From Candidatus Auribacter fodinae (GTDB taxonomy: Bacteria > Auribacterota > Auribacteria > Auribacterales > Auribacteraceae), in assembly GCA_003599815.1 (NCBI GenBank), contig QZJZ01000047.1, forward strand, positions 1-62,030: a DNA stretch of 62,030 nt, in the 5' to 3' direction. Below, piece after piece: positions 35,795 to 44,833 of this stretch. Made by a program: the position numbers and the translations under genes. Position 1 is the first letter of the stretch, and every line of letters begins with the position of its first letter. A model generated the notes under the pieces. That model was not told the DNA's origin, did not search any database, and worked only from the letters and a program-made list of their open reading frames with translations.

Positions 35795-37962
35795 TACGGC
35801 GAATAAACCTGGTATTCATGCTCCTTCTGCTCACTTCCGTTATCCATGCGGAAACAGTGCCGGTATCCCGTCACATCCTCGCTCTGTACGACTCGACGGA
35901 AGAAAAAAAGATTGAACGGACATTACTGCACGGCAACGCGGAAGTCATTTTAAACCATCTGGGTTTAATTCTCGATTACCATGACATTAACACACCTCTT
36001 CCTGATGACGGAACCATGACAAAATACAGGGGTATTATTACATGGTTTCAGGATACAGCCATGCATGAGCCTGAAACATTTATCAAGTGGCTCATAAAAC
36101 AAATCGATGATGGGAAAAGAGTAGCAATTCTCGGATCTATCGGCGCTATGGAATCATCAGACGGCGTATCGACTGACGAATCGCTTATTCAGGAGCTTTA
36201 TATCAAGTTCGGGCTGGAATACCTCGGCAATGAAACACTCAATCCGCTGGTTATAGACATTGTTTCCAAAAATTCAGAGTGGGTTGAGTTTGAACGCCCT
36301 CTGGATTTCGAGACAACGTACTACAAACAACTCAAGCCAATTCGCGATGACGTTACCACCTACCTTGAACTGAAACGCACTGATTTAGCCGACAGCAGTT
36401 CATCCGCAGTTATCACCTGCGACACGGGAAGCATGGTTATTCAGAGCTATGTCATATATTTCAACCCTGAAGACTACACCATGGCATGGCGAATAAACCC
36501 ATTTCTACTGTTCAGTAAAGCGTTCGATATGGAATCCATGCCGAAACCTGATACTACAACCCTGTTCGGAAGCAGAATACTGTTCACCCATATAGACGGC
36601 GATGCGTTTATCAGTTTGTCTCAGGTTGACGGGAAACGCCTGTGCGGTGAAGTAATAATCGAAGAAATCATGAAAAAGTACCCTATTCCTACATCGGCGT
36701 CTATTGTTGCGGGTGAAATCGTGATTGCTGAACAAAAACCGTGGATCGATGACGTATCACGAGTAACCAACGCTATCCGTGAAATGTATAAAATACCCTA
36801 TATTGAGCCAGCGGCACATGGATATACACATCCCCTGCATTGGTCAAAAAATATAACCGCGCTTGTGATACCGCCCTATTCAGTACCCGCAACAGGAAAA
36901 TACGCGGAAATGATCGAAGATACGGAATACGAAAGTTTATCTATGGATATGGGCATTATCAATGGCTCGATGAAAGAAATTATTGATATGGAAATAGTTA
37001 AATCGTTTGAAATGATAAACCAATGGTTACCCGAAGGGTCGGAACCGACACACCTCTTTTTCTGGACAGGCAACTGTTCCCCAACAAATGAAGTTCTGGA
37101 ATTCTGCATGGAAAACGGCATCAGAAACATTAACGGCGGCGACCCCATTTTTGACGCGGAACATAATTCATACACATTTCTCTGCCCAATCCGCAGGCAA
37201 ACAAAAAAAGGGCTTCAGATTTACACCGCCGCCTGTAACGAAAACATTTATACAAACTTATGGCAAGGGCCCTATTTCGGATTCCGAAAAGTCATAAATA
37301 CCTTCGAACGGACAGAGCATCCCCTGCGCATTAAACCGGCAAATATTTATTACCATTTTTATTCCGGTGAGAAAATAGCGTCTCTATCCGCCTTGAATGA
37401 GATATATCAATATGCCATATCACAGGAATATTTTTCAACATTCGCGTCACATTACATAGACACTGCACATAGCTGGTTTAATACCAAAATCGATCAGGAA
37501 AATGCCAATACGTTCATTATCAGCGAGTACGGAGCATGCCAGACCATACGGTTCGACAACGAAACGCGGTATCCCGATCTTGAAAAATCCAGCTCGGTGC
37601 TCGGTTTCATGCACTATCAGAATTCGCTTTATGTTCATCTTGCGACGGCGGATACCGCGACTATCAGCTTAACCGGCAACAAGCCTAAAAAAACATACCT
37701 AAAAAAATCGACTGCCGGCATTCAGGATTTCGCTATTGCAAACGATACGGTATCTTTCAGCCTGACCGGATTCGGGCAAATCATTGTCGAACTCGCCAAC
37801 CTGCACACGGATACATCCTACTCCGTTTCAACGCCTGATTACTTATTCACGTTCGCCACTGATACGGAGGGGTTGGGACGAATCATTTTTCCGGTCAACC
37901 CCATAGTAAAAAAGAATATAGCTGTCACAATAAAACCTGCGCCCGGAGATAGTAATAAATGA
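35791..37962 (+). CDS. pelA: PelA deacetylase part (DUF2194-type, CE18-like)
   Basis: The 723-residue protein has a cleavable signal peptide (INLVFMLLLLTSVIHAE). An N-terminal Rossmann/flavodoxin-like segment spans about residues 25-160. A carbohydrate-deacetylase domain follows, with metal/catalytic motifs HIDGD (D269, D271) and HGYTH (H343, H347). The last ~150 residues form a beta-rich domain. These match the order after the hydrolase in Pseudomonas PelA (reductase-like, deacetylase, jelly-roll). It would remove acetyl groups from Pel, giving the polymer its positive charge. It overlaps the hydrolase gene upstream and pelB downstream by four bases each. Confidence 0.8.
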   Translation: MIRRINLVFMLLLLTSVIHAETVPVSRHILALYDSTEEKKIERTLLHGNAEVILNHLGLILDYHDINTPLPDDGTMTKYRGIITWFQDTAMHEPETFIKWLIKQIDDGKRVAILGSIGAMESSDGVSTDESLIQELYIKFGLEYLGNETLNPLVIDIVSKNSEWVEFERPLDFETTYYKQLKPIRDDVTTYLELKRTDLADSSSSAVITCDTGSMVIQSYVIYFNPEDYTMAWRINPFLLFSKAFDMESMPKPDTTTLFGSRILFTHIDGDAFISLSQVDGKRLCGEVIIEEIMKKYPIPTSASIVAGEIVIAEQKPWIDDVSRVTNAIREMYKIPYIEPAAHGYTHPLHWSKNITALVIPPYSVPATGKYAEMIEDTEYESLSMDMGIINGSMKEIIDMEIVKSFEMINQWLPEGSEPTHLFFWTGNCSPTNEVLEFCMENGIRNINGGDPIFDAEHNSYTFLCPIRRQTKKGLQIYTAACNENIYTNLWQGPYFGFRKVINTFERTEHPLRIKPANIYYHFYSGEKIASLSALNEIYQYAISQEYFSTFASHYIDTAHSWFNTKIDQENANTFIISEYGACQTIRFDNETRYPDLEKSSSVLGFMHYQNSLYVHLATADTATISLTGNKPKKTYLKKSTAGIQDFAIANDTVSFSLTGFGQIIVELANLHTDTSYSVSTPDYLFTFATDTEGLGRIIFPVNPIVKKNIAVTIKPAPGDSNK

Positions 37963-40900
37963 AACTGGATGTGTGGAAAGTCCTGCTCTTTTTTACTACT
38001 ATATTACTCGCGGCATACAGGATATACCCGTCGCACATGGAAATAGCTTCACTTCTGGAACGAAGCGGAAAATATACCATGGCACTGGAGGAATACAATA
38101 ACGCCATAGATCAGGATGGACGAAAAGAAGCACTCGCGAATATCGCTCAGCTTAATGAACTGCTCGGCAGTGTGGATACAACGCTTGCCCTGTATGAACA
38201 AATCAGCGCTAGCAAACCGTATGATTATAACACCCACAAAAACCTGAGCCGTTTATATCAATGGAACAGTATGCCGGATAAATCACTCGCTGAATACGAA
38301 CGGTTCGCTGAAGTACTGGAACACAACATAGACTGTATGCCGGAAGCGGAAAAGTATCTTCTCGAACTGTATACAAAAATTAGGGCATTATATTCCGCAC
38401 ATGGCGGGCGGGCATGGCTGAAAATAGCCGCCATTACAGAAAAAATGAAGGTTCTCGACAAAAATAATCCGGCGTATTACATCGACCTTATTGACATTTA
38501 CCTGCGCCTCAAAAACGGAGAGAGAGCGATTGAAATAGCGAATCTGGCTTTCGCTAAGTTCAATGATTCCATTGACGTACTGGAAAAAGCCGGCTGGTGC
38601 GCAGTGTGTACATCGCAGGACGATATGGCTCAGACCGTTTATACACGCCTTATCGAGCTCGACAATACCAATCCGGAATACTGGTACAACATTTTTGCCG
38701 TAACACAGCGATTAAACGCTATTCCTGATATAAAGTCGTTTCACAACCACATCCTTACGCATTGCCCAAAAATACCCGACCTCTATTTAAGCTGTGCCCG
38801 GTTATATCAGAAACTTAAATTCAACAAATATGCTCTGAATATGTATGAACTCTTACTCGCCATGAGCCCCGGCGATAAAAACATACTGGAAGAATACGCG
38901 TTCCTGAATATAGCAGAAGGAGACACTGATACCGCATTGCAGGCCCTGATCGAATACGAACGGCTTTACGGCATGGATATGACGATTATCGAACAGATGC
39001 TGGGCATTTATCTGGAACGAAAAGATTACTCGCAGGCGCAAAAACAGATAGACCGCCTGATTGCTCAGTTCCCGTCAAAACGTGAACTGCTGGCGCTCAA
39101 AGCAAATATCTATGAATGGGACAACGACCCTGCGAACGCCGCGTCTGCCTACGAACAGCTACTGGTACATGAACCTGAAAATGAAACCTTAGCGCACACA
39201 ATATTTGAGCTCTACGCATGGTCAGGCAACACGGAACGGGCGCTGTATTATATCGAAAACATGATTACCGCTAATCCAGACAACGAGAAACTGCGTGTTC
39301 AGGCGCTCGACCTGTATTACGCTCAAATAGACACGCCAAGAATCGAATTAACGGTACGTGAATTGTATCGCATTAACCCGAACAACCCGCGATATATCAG
39401 GGAAATGGCATCTCTGTTCGCTCAAAAACTATTATATATGGACGCCTTCCTCCTGTACGAAGAACTGGATGACGGATCAGCCGAAGACACTGCCCTGCTG
39501 GAACAACTGGCATGGTTAAGCGAAACACTCGGGTTCAAAACCGAGTCGCTCCGTTATTACCAACGGCTATATGAGTCAGGCTCACGTTCACCAGCAGTGA
39601 TGGAATCCATTGTACGCCTTCTTATAGAACGCAAAGACTACCGGAACGCCATCTCGTTCAGCGAACAGCTAAATGGAAGCGTATCTGATGCAATGGAACT
39701 GTCTATCACAGAAGCGATGATTGAACTCGGTCAGTACGAAGAAGCTGAAGCGGTACTGAATCGACTGCTGGACCGCGATGCATCTGTCCCTGCCCTTTCC
39801 ATGCTCGGTTCACTGCTCTACACGAAGAAGGATTACGACAGGGCAATCTCTGTTTACGAGCAGATTCACGCCAAACAGCCTCGCAACGCGGATATTATAC
39901 TTACGCTCGCATCCCTGTACTTGGACAGAAAAGAGTACGGCACGGCAATTGAATATTACACTGACTACCTGAAAATTAAACCGGACGACACTGAAATAGC
40001 CTATACAATCGCCTCATTATATGAGGCAATCGGCGACACCGGAAAAATGCGGGCCTGGCTGTATAAGATAATGGACGTTTTTTTCAAAGAACCGATCCCG
40101 AATCCAAAGCACTTCGCTATGCGGGCGCGGACATTGCAAAAACTCAACAATATTCCGGCGGCGATCAGTTATTACCAGCAGGCATTGCACAGCGATGGGT
40201 CACTGGATCTGTGGCGCGATTACATAGACTGCCTTGTGTCGCATAACCTTATACACCGCGCGGAAAACGCCATTAGCGCCGCGCCTGATGACATCAGGAA
40301 TGACAGACTGGTCATGCGCACACTCGCGCAGATATACACCGAACTGGAGAATTATAACGCCGCGCTGGCAATTTATGACAAACTGCACGCGCAGTATCCT
40401 GATGATCCTGACATACTCGCTGATATGGCATATGTTTTTCTAAGAAAAGGACGCTGGGACAAGTCGCTAAAAATGTATCAGGACATCCTGCGCACCACGG
40501 ATAAACAATGGGCGCGCCGTAAAGAAATAGAAGACGAAACAGAATCGCTGATTAAAGAATACGCTCCAAGCCTCAGAACAGGCTTATTGCTGATTAAAGA
40601 GATCAAGAAAAATACACAGGTCTATTCTTCACAATCAAGCATTTACCTGCGCCATGACCTCGCCTTGCGCGCAGGAATGGCAAAATATTATTTCTACGAC
40701 AGGGACAACCCCGTACTGCCCCCTGTACATGAGCATCTAACGGAATCTACCGTGGAACTGAACTGGCTGGTTCATAAATATTTCAGCATCAATATAGGCC
40801 CCATTTCAATAAATCACGGGCCGGAAGACATATATACAGTAAATGCGGGAGTAACGTATGATAACCGCACCGATTTCCGGTGCGATCTCAACCTGAGCTG

Positions 40901-41483
40901 GCACGACAAACTGCTCGACACACGGCAGGCAGTCGTGTATGGCGGCAAAACCGATCATATCGACCTTGGCATGAACTGGCAGGTAAATGACGCACTGTCA
41001 CTCATGGCTGAAGGTATTTACAGTAAATATATATTTGCGGATTCGGTTAAACGCGAAGGGTTATCCACACGGCCGGGAAGCAGGACACAACTCGCGCTCG
41101 GCGCAGACCTGAAACTCCTCTCGGATCCGCTGGTCGCCCTTACCTACCGTTATTTCTGGGCGGATTCCCGCACAGACAGGGATTACAATATACTTCTCTT
41201 CTCCATGGACTCGAAAGTCCGTACCCACCAGTTCGGAGTACGTGCTGAAAAACAGGTAAATGAAAATTTTTCATGTTATGGCACGGCATTTGTTGGTAAT
41301 GATGACGAACGCGACATGTTTATAGACAACGCTTCTCTCTTCGGGTACGAAGTCGGGGCGAAGTGGCACGTCATCAATAACCTCGAACTGGTAGGGAGTT
41401 ATCAATTGCTTTATGAAAATGGAGACAATGCACCCGCCGCACGGGCACAATATATTAGCGCGTACGGGATTATTTCATTTTAA
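37959..41483 (+). CDS. pelB: PelB-like outer membrane export protein (TPR scaffold + beta-barrel)
   Basis: The 1174-residue protein has an N-terminal transmembrane helix (about residues 6-18, VLLFFTTILLAAY). A long array of TPR repeats covers about residues 27-850 (e.g. LEEYNNAIDQD, ALAIYDKLHAQYPDDPDI). The C-terminal ~280 residues alternate hydrophobic and polar residues as beta-strands and end in YISAYGIISF, the terminal Phe expected for an outer-membrane barrel. Size and architecture equal Pseudomonas PelB (1193 residues). The TPRs would recruit PelA and guide Pel through the porin. The 3' end overlaps pelC by about 70 bases. Confidence 0.82.
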   Translation: MKLDVWKVLLFFTTILLAAYRIYPSHMEIASLLERSGKYTMALEEYNNAIDQDGRKEALANIAQLNELLGSVDTTLALYEQISASKPYDYNTHKNLSRLYQWNSMPDKSLAEYERFAEVLEHNIDCMPEAEKYLLELYTKIRALYSAHGGRAWLKIAAITEKMKVLDKNNPAYYIDLIDIYLRLKNGERAIEIANLAFAKFNDSIDVLEKAGWCAVCTSQDDMAQTVYTRLIELDNTNPEYWYNIFAVTQRLNAIPDIKSFHNHILTHCPKIPDLYLSCARLYQKLKFNKYALNMYELLLAMSPGDKNILEEYAFLNIAEGDTDTALQALIEYERLYGMDMTIIEQMLGIYLERKDYSQAQKQIDRLIAQFPSKRELLALKANIYEWDNDPANAASAYEQLLVHEPENETLAHTIFELYAWSGNTERALYYIENMITANPDNEKLRVQALDLYYAQIDTPRIELTVRELYRINPNNPRYIREMASLFAQKLLYMDAFLLYEELDDGSAEDTALLEQLAWLSETLGFKTESLRYYQRLYESGSRSPAVMESIVRLLIERKDYRNAISFSEQLNGSVSDAMELSITEAMIELGQYEEAEAVLNRLLDRDASVPALSMLGSLLYTKKDYDRAISVYEQIHAKQPRNADIILTLASLYLDRKEYGTAIEYYTDYLKIKPDDTEIAYTIASLYEAIGDTGKMRAWLYKIMDVFFKEPIPNPKHFAMRARTLQKLNNIPAAISYYQQALHSDGSLDLWRDYIDCLVSHNLIHRAENAISAAPDDIRNDRLVMRTLAQIYTELENYNAALAIYDKLHAQYPDDPDILADMAYVFLRKGRWDKSLKMYQDILRTTDKQWARRKEIEDETESLIKEYAPSLRTGLLLIKEIKKNTQVYSSQSSIYLRHDLALRAGMAKYYFYDRDNPVLPPVHEHLTESTVELNWLVHKYFSINIGPISINHGPEDIYTVNAGVTYDNRTDFRCDLNLSWHDKLLDTRQAVVYGGKTDHIDLGMNWQVNDALSLMAEGIYSKYIFADSVKREGLSTRPGSRTQLALGADLKLLSDPLVALTYRYFWADSRTDRDYNILLFSMDSKVRTHQFGVRAEKQVNENFSCYGTAFVGNDDERDMFIDNASLFGYEVGAKWHVINNLELVGSYQLLYENGDNAPAARAQYISAYGIISF

Positions 41484-42072
41484 ACGGGTTATATCACTGT
41501 TAAAAAGTTCATTTCTGTTGCGGCTGAGCATATTCATTGTTCTTTTTTTATACAGCGGATGTGACTATTCTCGACAATACTCCCAGCACGACTTCAATTT
41601 TCTGCGAACCGGAGCGGTTGCAGTTCTGCCGTTCAATAATTTATCACCATACCCCTACGCAGGTGAAATTGTTACGGAATTGCTGTATACGGAACTGTAC
41701 GCCACTGAAAAACTCGTACTTATACCACCCCATGAAGTAAAAAAACGGCTTGGAATCGAAGTAGAAGAAGGCATTGACGGACTTACTCGCCGGTACACCA
41801 TAGCGCAAATCGCTGAAAAACTCGACGCGGACTCGTTGGTAATCGGTTCGGTCAGTGAATTTAAGTATAAAAAGGGTGTCCACGATAAACCGGTTGTCGG
41901 CATGGATGTTAAACTGGTTGTCGCTCCAGCCGGAGATACAGTCTGGGCAACAAGCTACACGCGTGAAGATTTCAGTTTTCTTTTTCATATCGGTTCATTA
42001 AACGAAACCGCGCAGAAGGCCTGCCGTTATGTTGCCCGGTCACTGACCCGGTCGCTTGATAAACGGAGGTAA
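41413..42072 (+). CDS. pelC: PelC-like lipoprotein
   Basis: The 219-residue protein has an N-terminal hydrophobic segment ending in a lipobox-like LYSGC, with lipidated Cys at about residue 50. The ~170-residue mature domain matches PelC: AVLPFNNLSPYPYAGEIVTELL, KRLGIEVEEGI, ADSLVIGSVSEFKYKKG and ATSYTREDFSFLF. Pseudomonas PelC is an outer-membrane lipoprotein that forms a dodecameric ring under PelB. The 5' end is uncertain: ATG at 41413 and ATG at 41428 (GGAG three bases before) both lie inside pelB, giving an unusually long pre-lipobox leader of ~35-50 residues. Confidence 0.8.
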   Translation: MKMETMHPPHGHNILARTGLFHFKRVISLLKSSFLLRLSIFIVLFLYSGCDYSRQYSQHDFNFLRTGAVAVLPFNNLSPYPYAGEIVTELLYTELYATEKLVLIPPHEVKKRLGIEVEEGIDGLTRRYTIAQIAEKLDADSLVIGSVSEFKYKKGVHDKPVVGMDVKLVVAPAGDTVWATSYTREDFSFLFHIGSLNETAQKACRYVARSLTRSLDKRR

Positions 42073-42075
42073 GGC

Positions 42076-42420
42076 TTGAAAGCTTTGATTGTGGATAATG
42101 ATACCGCTTCCGTTGATTTAGTTCGGGAAACGTTGGAATTCTATGATTTCAGCGTTATTGCGGTGTCTTCACCGGAGGCGCTAAGCAAACTGCTAAAGAA
42201 GAACAAGTTTGATGTTATAGTGGCGGATATCTCCCTGACCGGGATTGAATGTCTGGATTCAATTGATATCCCTTCCATCATTATGACCGGAATAAAAGGG
42301 CTGACGACTGAAGAACGTAAAACATTGTTTTGCAGAAAAATACCGTTTCTGGCGAAACCGATCGCACCGACGAAGCTGATAAACACTATTAAAGTGCACG
42401 CACAAGGGTATGCCGGGTGA
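42076..42420 (+). CDS. Stand-alone receiver (CheY-like) domain protein
   Basis: The 114-residue protein is a single receiver domain. Acidic residues open it (ALIVDND, D7/D9), the phosphoacceptor Asp lies in DVIVADISLTG (about residue 55), the Thr is in IIMTG and the Lys in FLAKPI. No output domain follows. The start is TTG at 42076, fixed by GGAGG at 42065-42069, four bases after the pelC stop. It is embedded between pelC and pelD (4-base GTGA overlap with pelD), so it should be co-expressed. It may modulate PelD, but this is inference; no histidine kinase is in the window. Confidence 0.8.
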   Translation: MKALIVDNDTASVDLVRETLEFYDFSVIAVSSPEALSKLLKKNKFDVIVADISLTGIECLDSIDIPSIIMTGIKGLTTEERKTLFCRKIPFLAKPIAPTKLINTIKVHAQGYAG

Positions 42421-43823
42421 AAGTAACAAAAAAAAGTATCGTATCGGAAATAATAATCGGGCTGTTTTTTTTCCAGCTTTTCAATTTTCTGGGCTGGAAA
42501 AACAATCCCGGTTTTTACGGTCTGGAACCGCATCCGTATCTTATTCTTATTCTGCTCGCGGCGTCGCGCTACGGCAATATGGCGGGCATTGTATCAGCGT
42601 CATTCTCGGCCGCCGCTTTGGCGGGCATATCATATCTGTTTCGGGGCCTGCACCCTGCGCACGACCCGTATTTGTTCAAACAGTATATAGTTTTCTTACT
42701 GATGGGAGCAGTTATCGGCGAACTGCGTCAAATGTACATAAAACGAGAGCTCGGTGTCCGTGAGGAGCTGGAACGTGAAAAAATGAGGTCTGAAAACCTG
42801 AATGAAGAAAACAGGCTGGTAAAAAAAGTTAATGCCGAGCTGGAAAAACGTGTGCTTGACAATGTTTCCACCTTCGCCGGGCTGTACGAAACCAGCAAAC
42901 AGCTTCAGTCATTTAACCCGTCTGAGATATACCGTGCCATTCTCCAGCTCATGACCCGTCATATCCATGCGGAACAATGTTCGTTGTATCTGTTGAAAAA
43001 AGATGAACTCGTCTTAAAAGAAACCACTGGCACCGAAGGCGACGTACCGGAAAGCATTAACCTGCTCTTTGAGGACGGTATTATTATTAAAGCTGTAACG
43101 AACCAGAGGGTGTACAGTGTGCGTGATATCATTGATTCGGATAACGCTTCAGCCATACTGAAAGAAGGCACTCCGGTCATGGCGGCTCCGCTCATTAAAA
43201 CCGACGGCACGGTAATCGGCGCCATATCCATAGAAAAAATCCCCTTTTTCCACATAACCGGGTCTACGGTCAAAATGTTCACGCTTCTCGCTGACTGGGT
43301 CAGTAAAGATATAGAAAACGCCCTGTATTATCAGGAAGCCAAAAAGAAAAATATCCTTGATGAAGTCCTCAATGTCTACACGCTCGACTACTTCAATAAC
43401 CGTCTCGCGCAGGAATTTTACCGTTCCAAGCGGTACGGAGTACCCCTTTCCATCATTTTTGTTCGTATTGTCGGACTAGATAAGATGTCGCGCCCGTTAC
43501 AGGTTAAAATGCTTAAATTCACCGCTTCTTTCCTCAACTCCACGCTACGCTTTACGGATATTGTCAGCAGGTATTCTGAAGAAATACAGTTCGGACTGAT
43601 TCTAACCACCACAGACCAGTCACAGGCGCAGATGGCAATACGCCGTTTTTTAACGATATTCGACCAGATCGGGCTCAACTCAGCGAAAAGCGACGAACCG
43701 CTCGAACTGGAATTTGGGATCGGTTCATGTATTTCAACCGTTGAAACAAAAGAACAAATGATAGAACTAGCCAAAGAAGACCTGAAAAAATGGGACAAAG
43801 AAAAAATATTTACGGAGCAATAA
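42417..43823 (+). CDS. pelD: PelD c-di-GMP receptor (GAF + degenerate GGDEF)
   Basis: Inner-membrane c-di-GMP receptor of the Pel synthase, 468 residues. The N-terminus has several transmembrane helices (about residues 11-110), then a coiled coil, a GAF domain (about 150-290), and a degenerate GGDEF domain (about 315-465). The I-site is kept as RFTD (R378, D381), while the catalytic GGDEF position is SEEIQ (387-391), so the domain should bind but not make c-di-GMP, as in Pseudomonas PelD. The start is a GTG at 42417 overlapping the receiver stop. The end overlaps pelE by 34 bases. Confidence 0.87.
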   Translation: MKVTKKSIVSEIIIGLFFFQLFNFLGWKNNPGFYGLEPHPYLILILLAASRYGNMAGIVSASFSAAALAGISYLFRGLHPAHDPYLFKQYIVFLLMGAVIGELRQMYIKRELGVREELEREKMRSENLNEENRLVKKVNAELEKRVLDNVSTFAGLYETSKQLQSFNPSEIYRAILQLMTRHIHAEQCSLYLLKKDELVLKETTGTEGDVPESINLLFEDGIIIKAVTNQRVYSVRDIIDSDNASAILKEGTPVMAAPLIKTDGTVIGAISIEKIPFFHITGSTVKMFTLLADWVSKDIENALYYQEAKKKNILDEVLNVYTLDYFNNRLAQEFYRSKRYGVPLSIIFVRIVGLDKMSRPLQVKMLKFTASFLNSTLRFTDIVSRYSEEIQFGLILTTTDQSQAQMAIRRFLTIFDQIGLNSAKSDEPLELEFGIGSCISTVETKEQMIELAKEDLKKWDKEKIFTEQ

Positions 43824-44833
43824 TCCTTTTTATAGTGTGCTTTACTGCCGGCATCGCCGTTCATCTGGCGACGGTCTGTTCACTGACAGGACTGATAATC
43901 CCGCGCTCTCTGATTATTACCTTTGCCTCTTTAATCATAGGCGCAGGAATAAACGCCGCAGGCTATGCGATACTGCTGAGGCGAGGCAGACGGCTTTTTA
44001 CCGCATTAGGCTTTTTATACGGATTGCTGTTTCCTGTAGCGGGAAATATTTCCGTGCTCGGCATGTATCTTTACAAACGGTTATTCCCTGTTAAAAATAA
44101 AGACCTGAAAGATGATGATATCCTTGTGGAATCGTACGTCATCACTGATCCCGCTCAGCAGGATTCAAGACCGCTAAAGGAAGAAGATTTTATTCGTGAC
44201 AGCCTGGATATCGAATCATTCTCGGATATATTGCGAAGCGATAATATGGCTATGAAGCGCAGTGTCATAGAAAAACTGTCCAGAAAAGATACGCCTGATG
44301 CCATCATGATGCTTCAGGAAAGCCTCAAAGACCCTGATATTGAAATCCGGTTTTACGCATCCAGCGCGCTGAAAAAAATTGAGGAAAACTTTCAGACACA
44401 TATTTTTTCGCTCAAGGAAAAGATAAAAAGCGATCCGTTTTCACAGGATTATAATATGGCGTTAAGCGAAGAATATTTCAAGTTCTGCCGATCCGGCCTG
44501 CTGGATAAATCGTCACGCACATTTTATCTGGATAAATCGTGGGACGTTATTCAAAACGCGCTCAAATCACCAAATTCTAAGGTAAATGTCCTTCTGCAGG
44601 CAGGGAAAGTCGCTCTGGCACGAAACGATTATGCCGAAGCATTGCGGTATTTTGATAAGGCATACGAAATGACCCCGGAAAACTGGCAGATACTTATCTG
44701 GCGATGCGAAGCCTATTTTCATCTCGGGCAAATCACTGAAATTAAAGACGACTGTCATCGCATTGAAGAGCTGAAGCCGCCATGGGATTCTGTCAAAAAC
44801 GTCACAAAATACTGGGTGGAACATGCAGGATAA
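43790..44833 (+). CDS. pelE: PelE-like membrane/TPR protein
   Basis: The 347-residue protein has two to three N-terminal transmembrane segments (residues ~9-30, 36-60, 68-92) followed by a cytoplasmic part. Two short HEAT-like helices lie near residues 145-200 and a TPR-like motif near 270-320 (VNVLLQAGKVALARNDYAEALRYFDKAYEMTP). This matches PelE, which forms an inner-membrane complex with PelD, PelF and PelG. It overlaps pelD by 34 bases and the HEAT gene by 11. Confidence 0.75.
   Translation: MGQRKNIYGAIILFIVCFTAGIAVHLATVCSLTGLIIPRSLIITFASLIIGAGINAAGYAILLRRGRRLFTALGFLYGLLFPVAGNISVLGMYLYKRLFPVKNKDLKDDDILVESYVITDPAQQDSRPLKEEDFIRDSLDIESFSDILRSDNMAMKRSVIEKLSRKDTPDAIMMLQESLKDPDIEIRFYASSALKKIEENFQTHIFSLKEKIKSDPFSQDYNMALSEEYFKFCRSGLLDKSSRTFYLDKSWDVIQNALKSPNSKVNVLLQAGKVALARNDYAEALRYFDKAYEMTPENWQILIWRCEAYFHLGQITEIKDDCHRIEELKPPWDSVKNVTKYWVEHAG

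Noticed and set aside
41428..41483. pelC start at a later non-ATG codon after the pelB stop
   Set aside because: No ATG/GTG/TTG with ribosome site lies between the pelB stop and the hydrophobic segment, so the embedded ATG start was kept with low certainty.
42076..42420. Anti-sigma or phage origin for the receiver gene in the pel operon
   Set aside because: Receiver-domain residues (acidic pocket, phosphoacceptor Asp, Thr, Lys) are all present and base composition matches neighbours.
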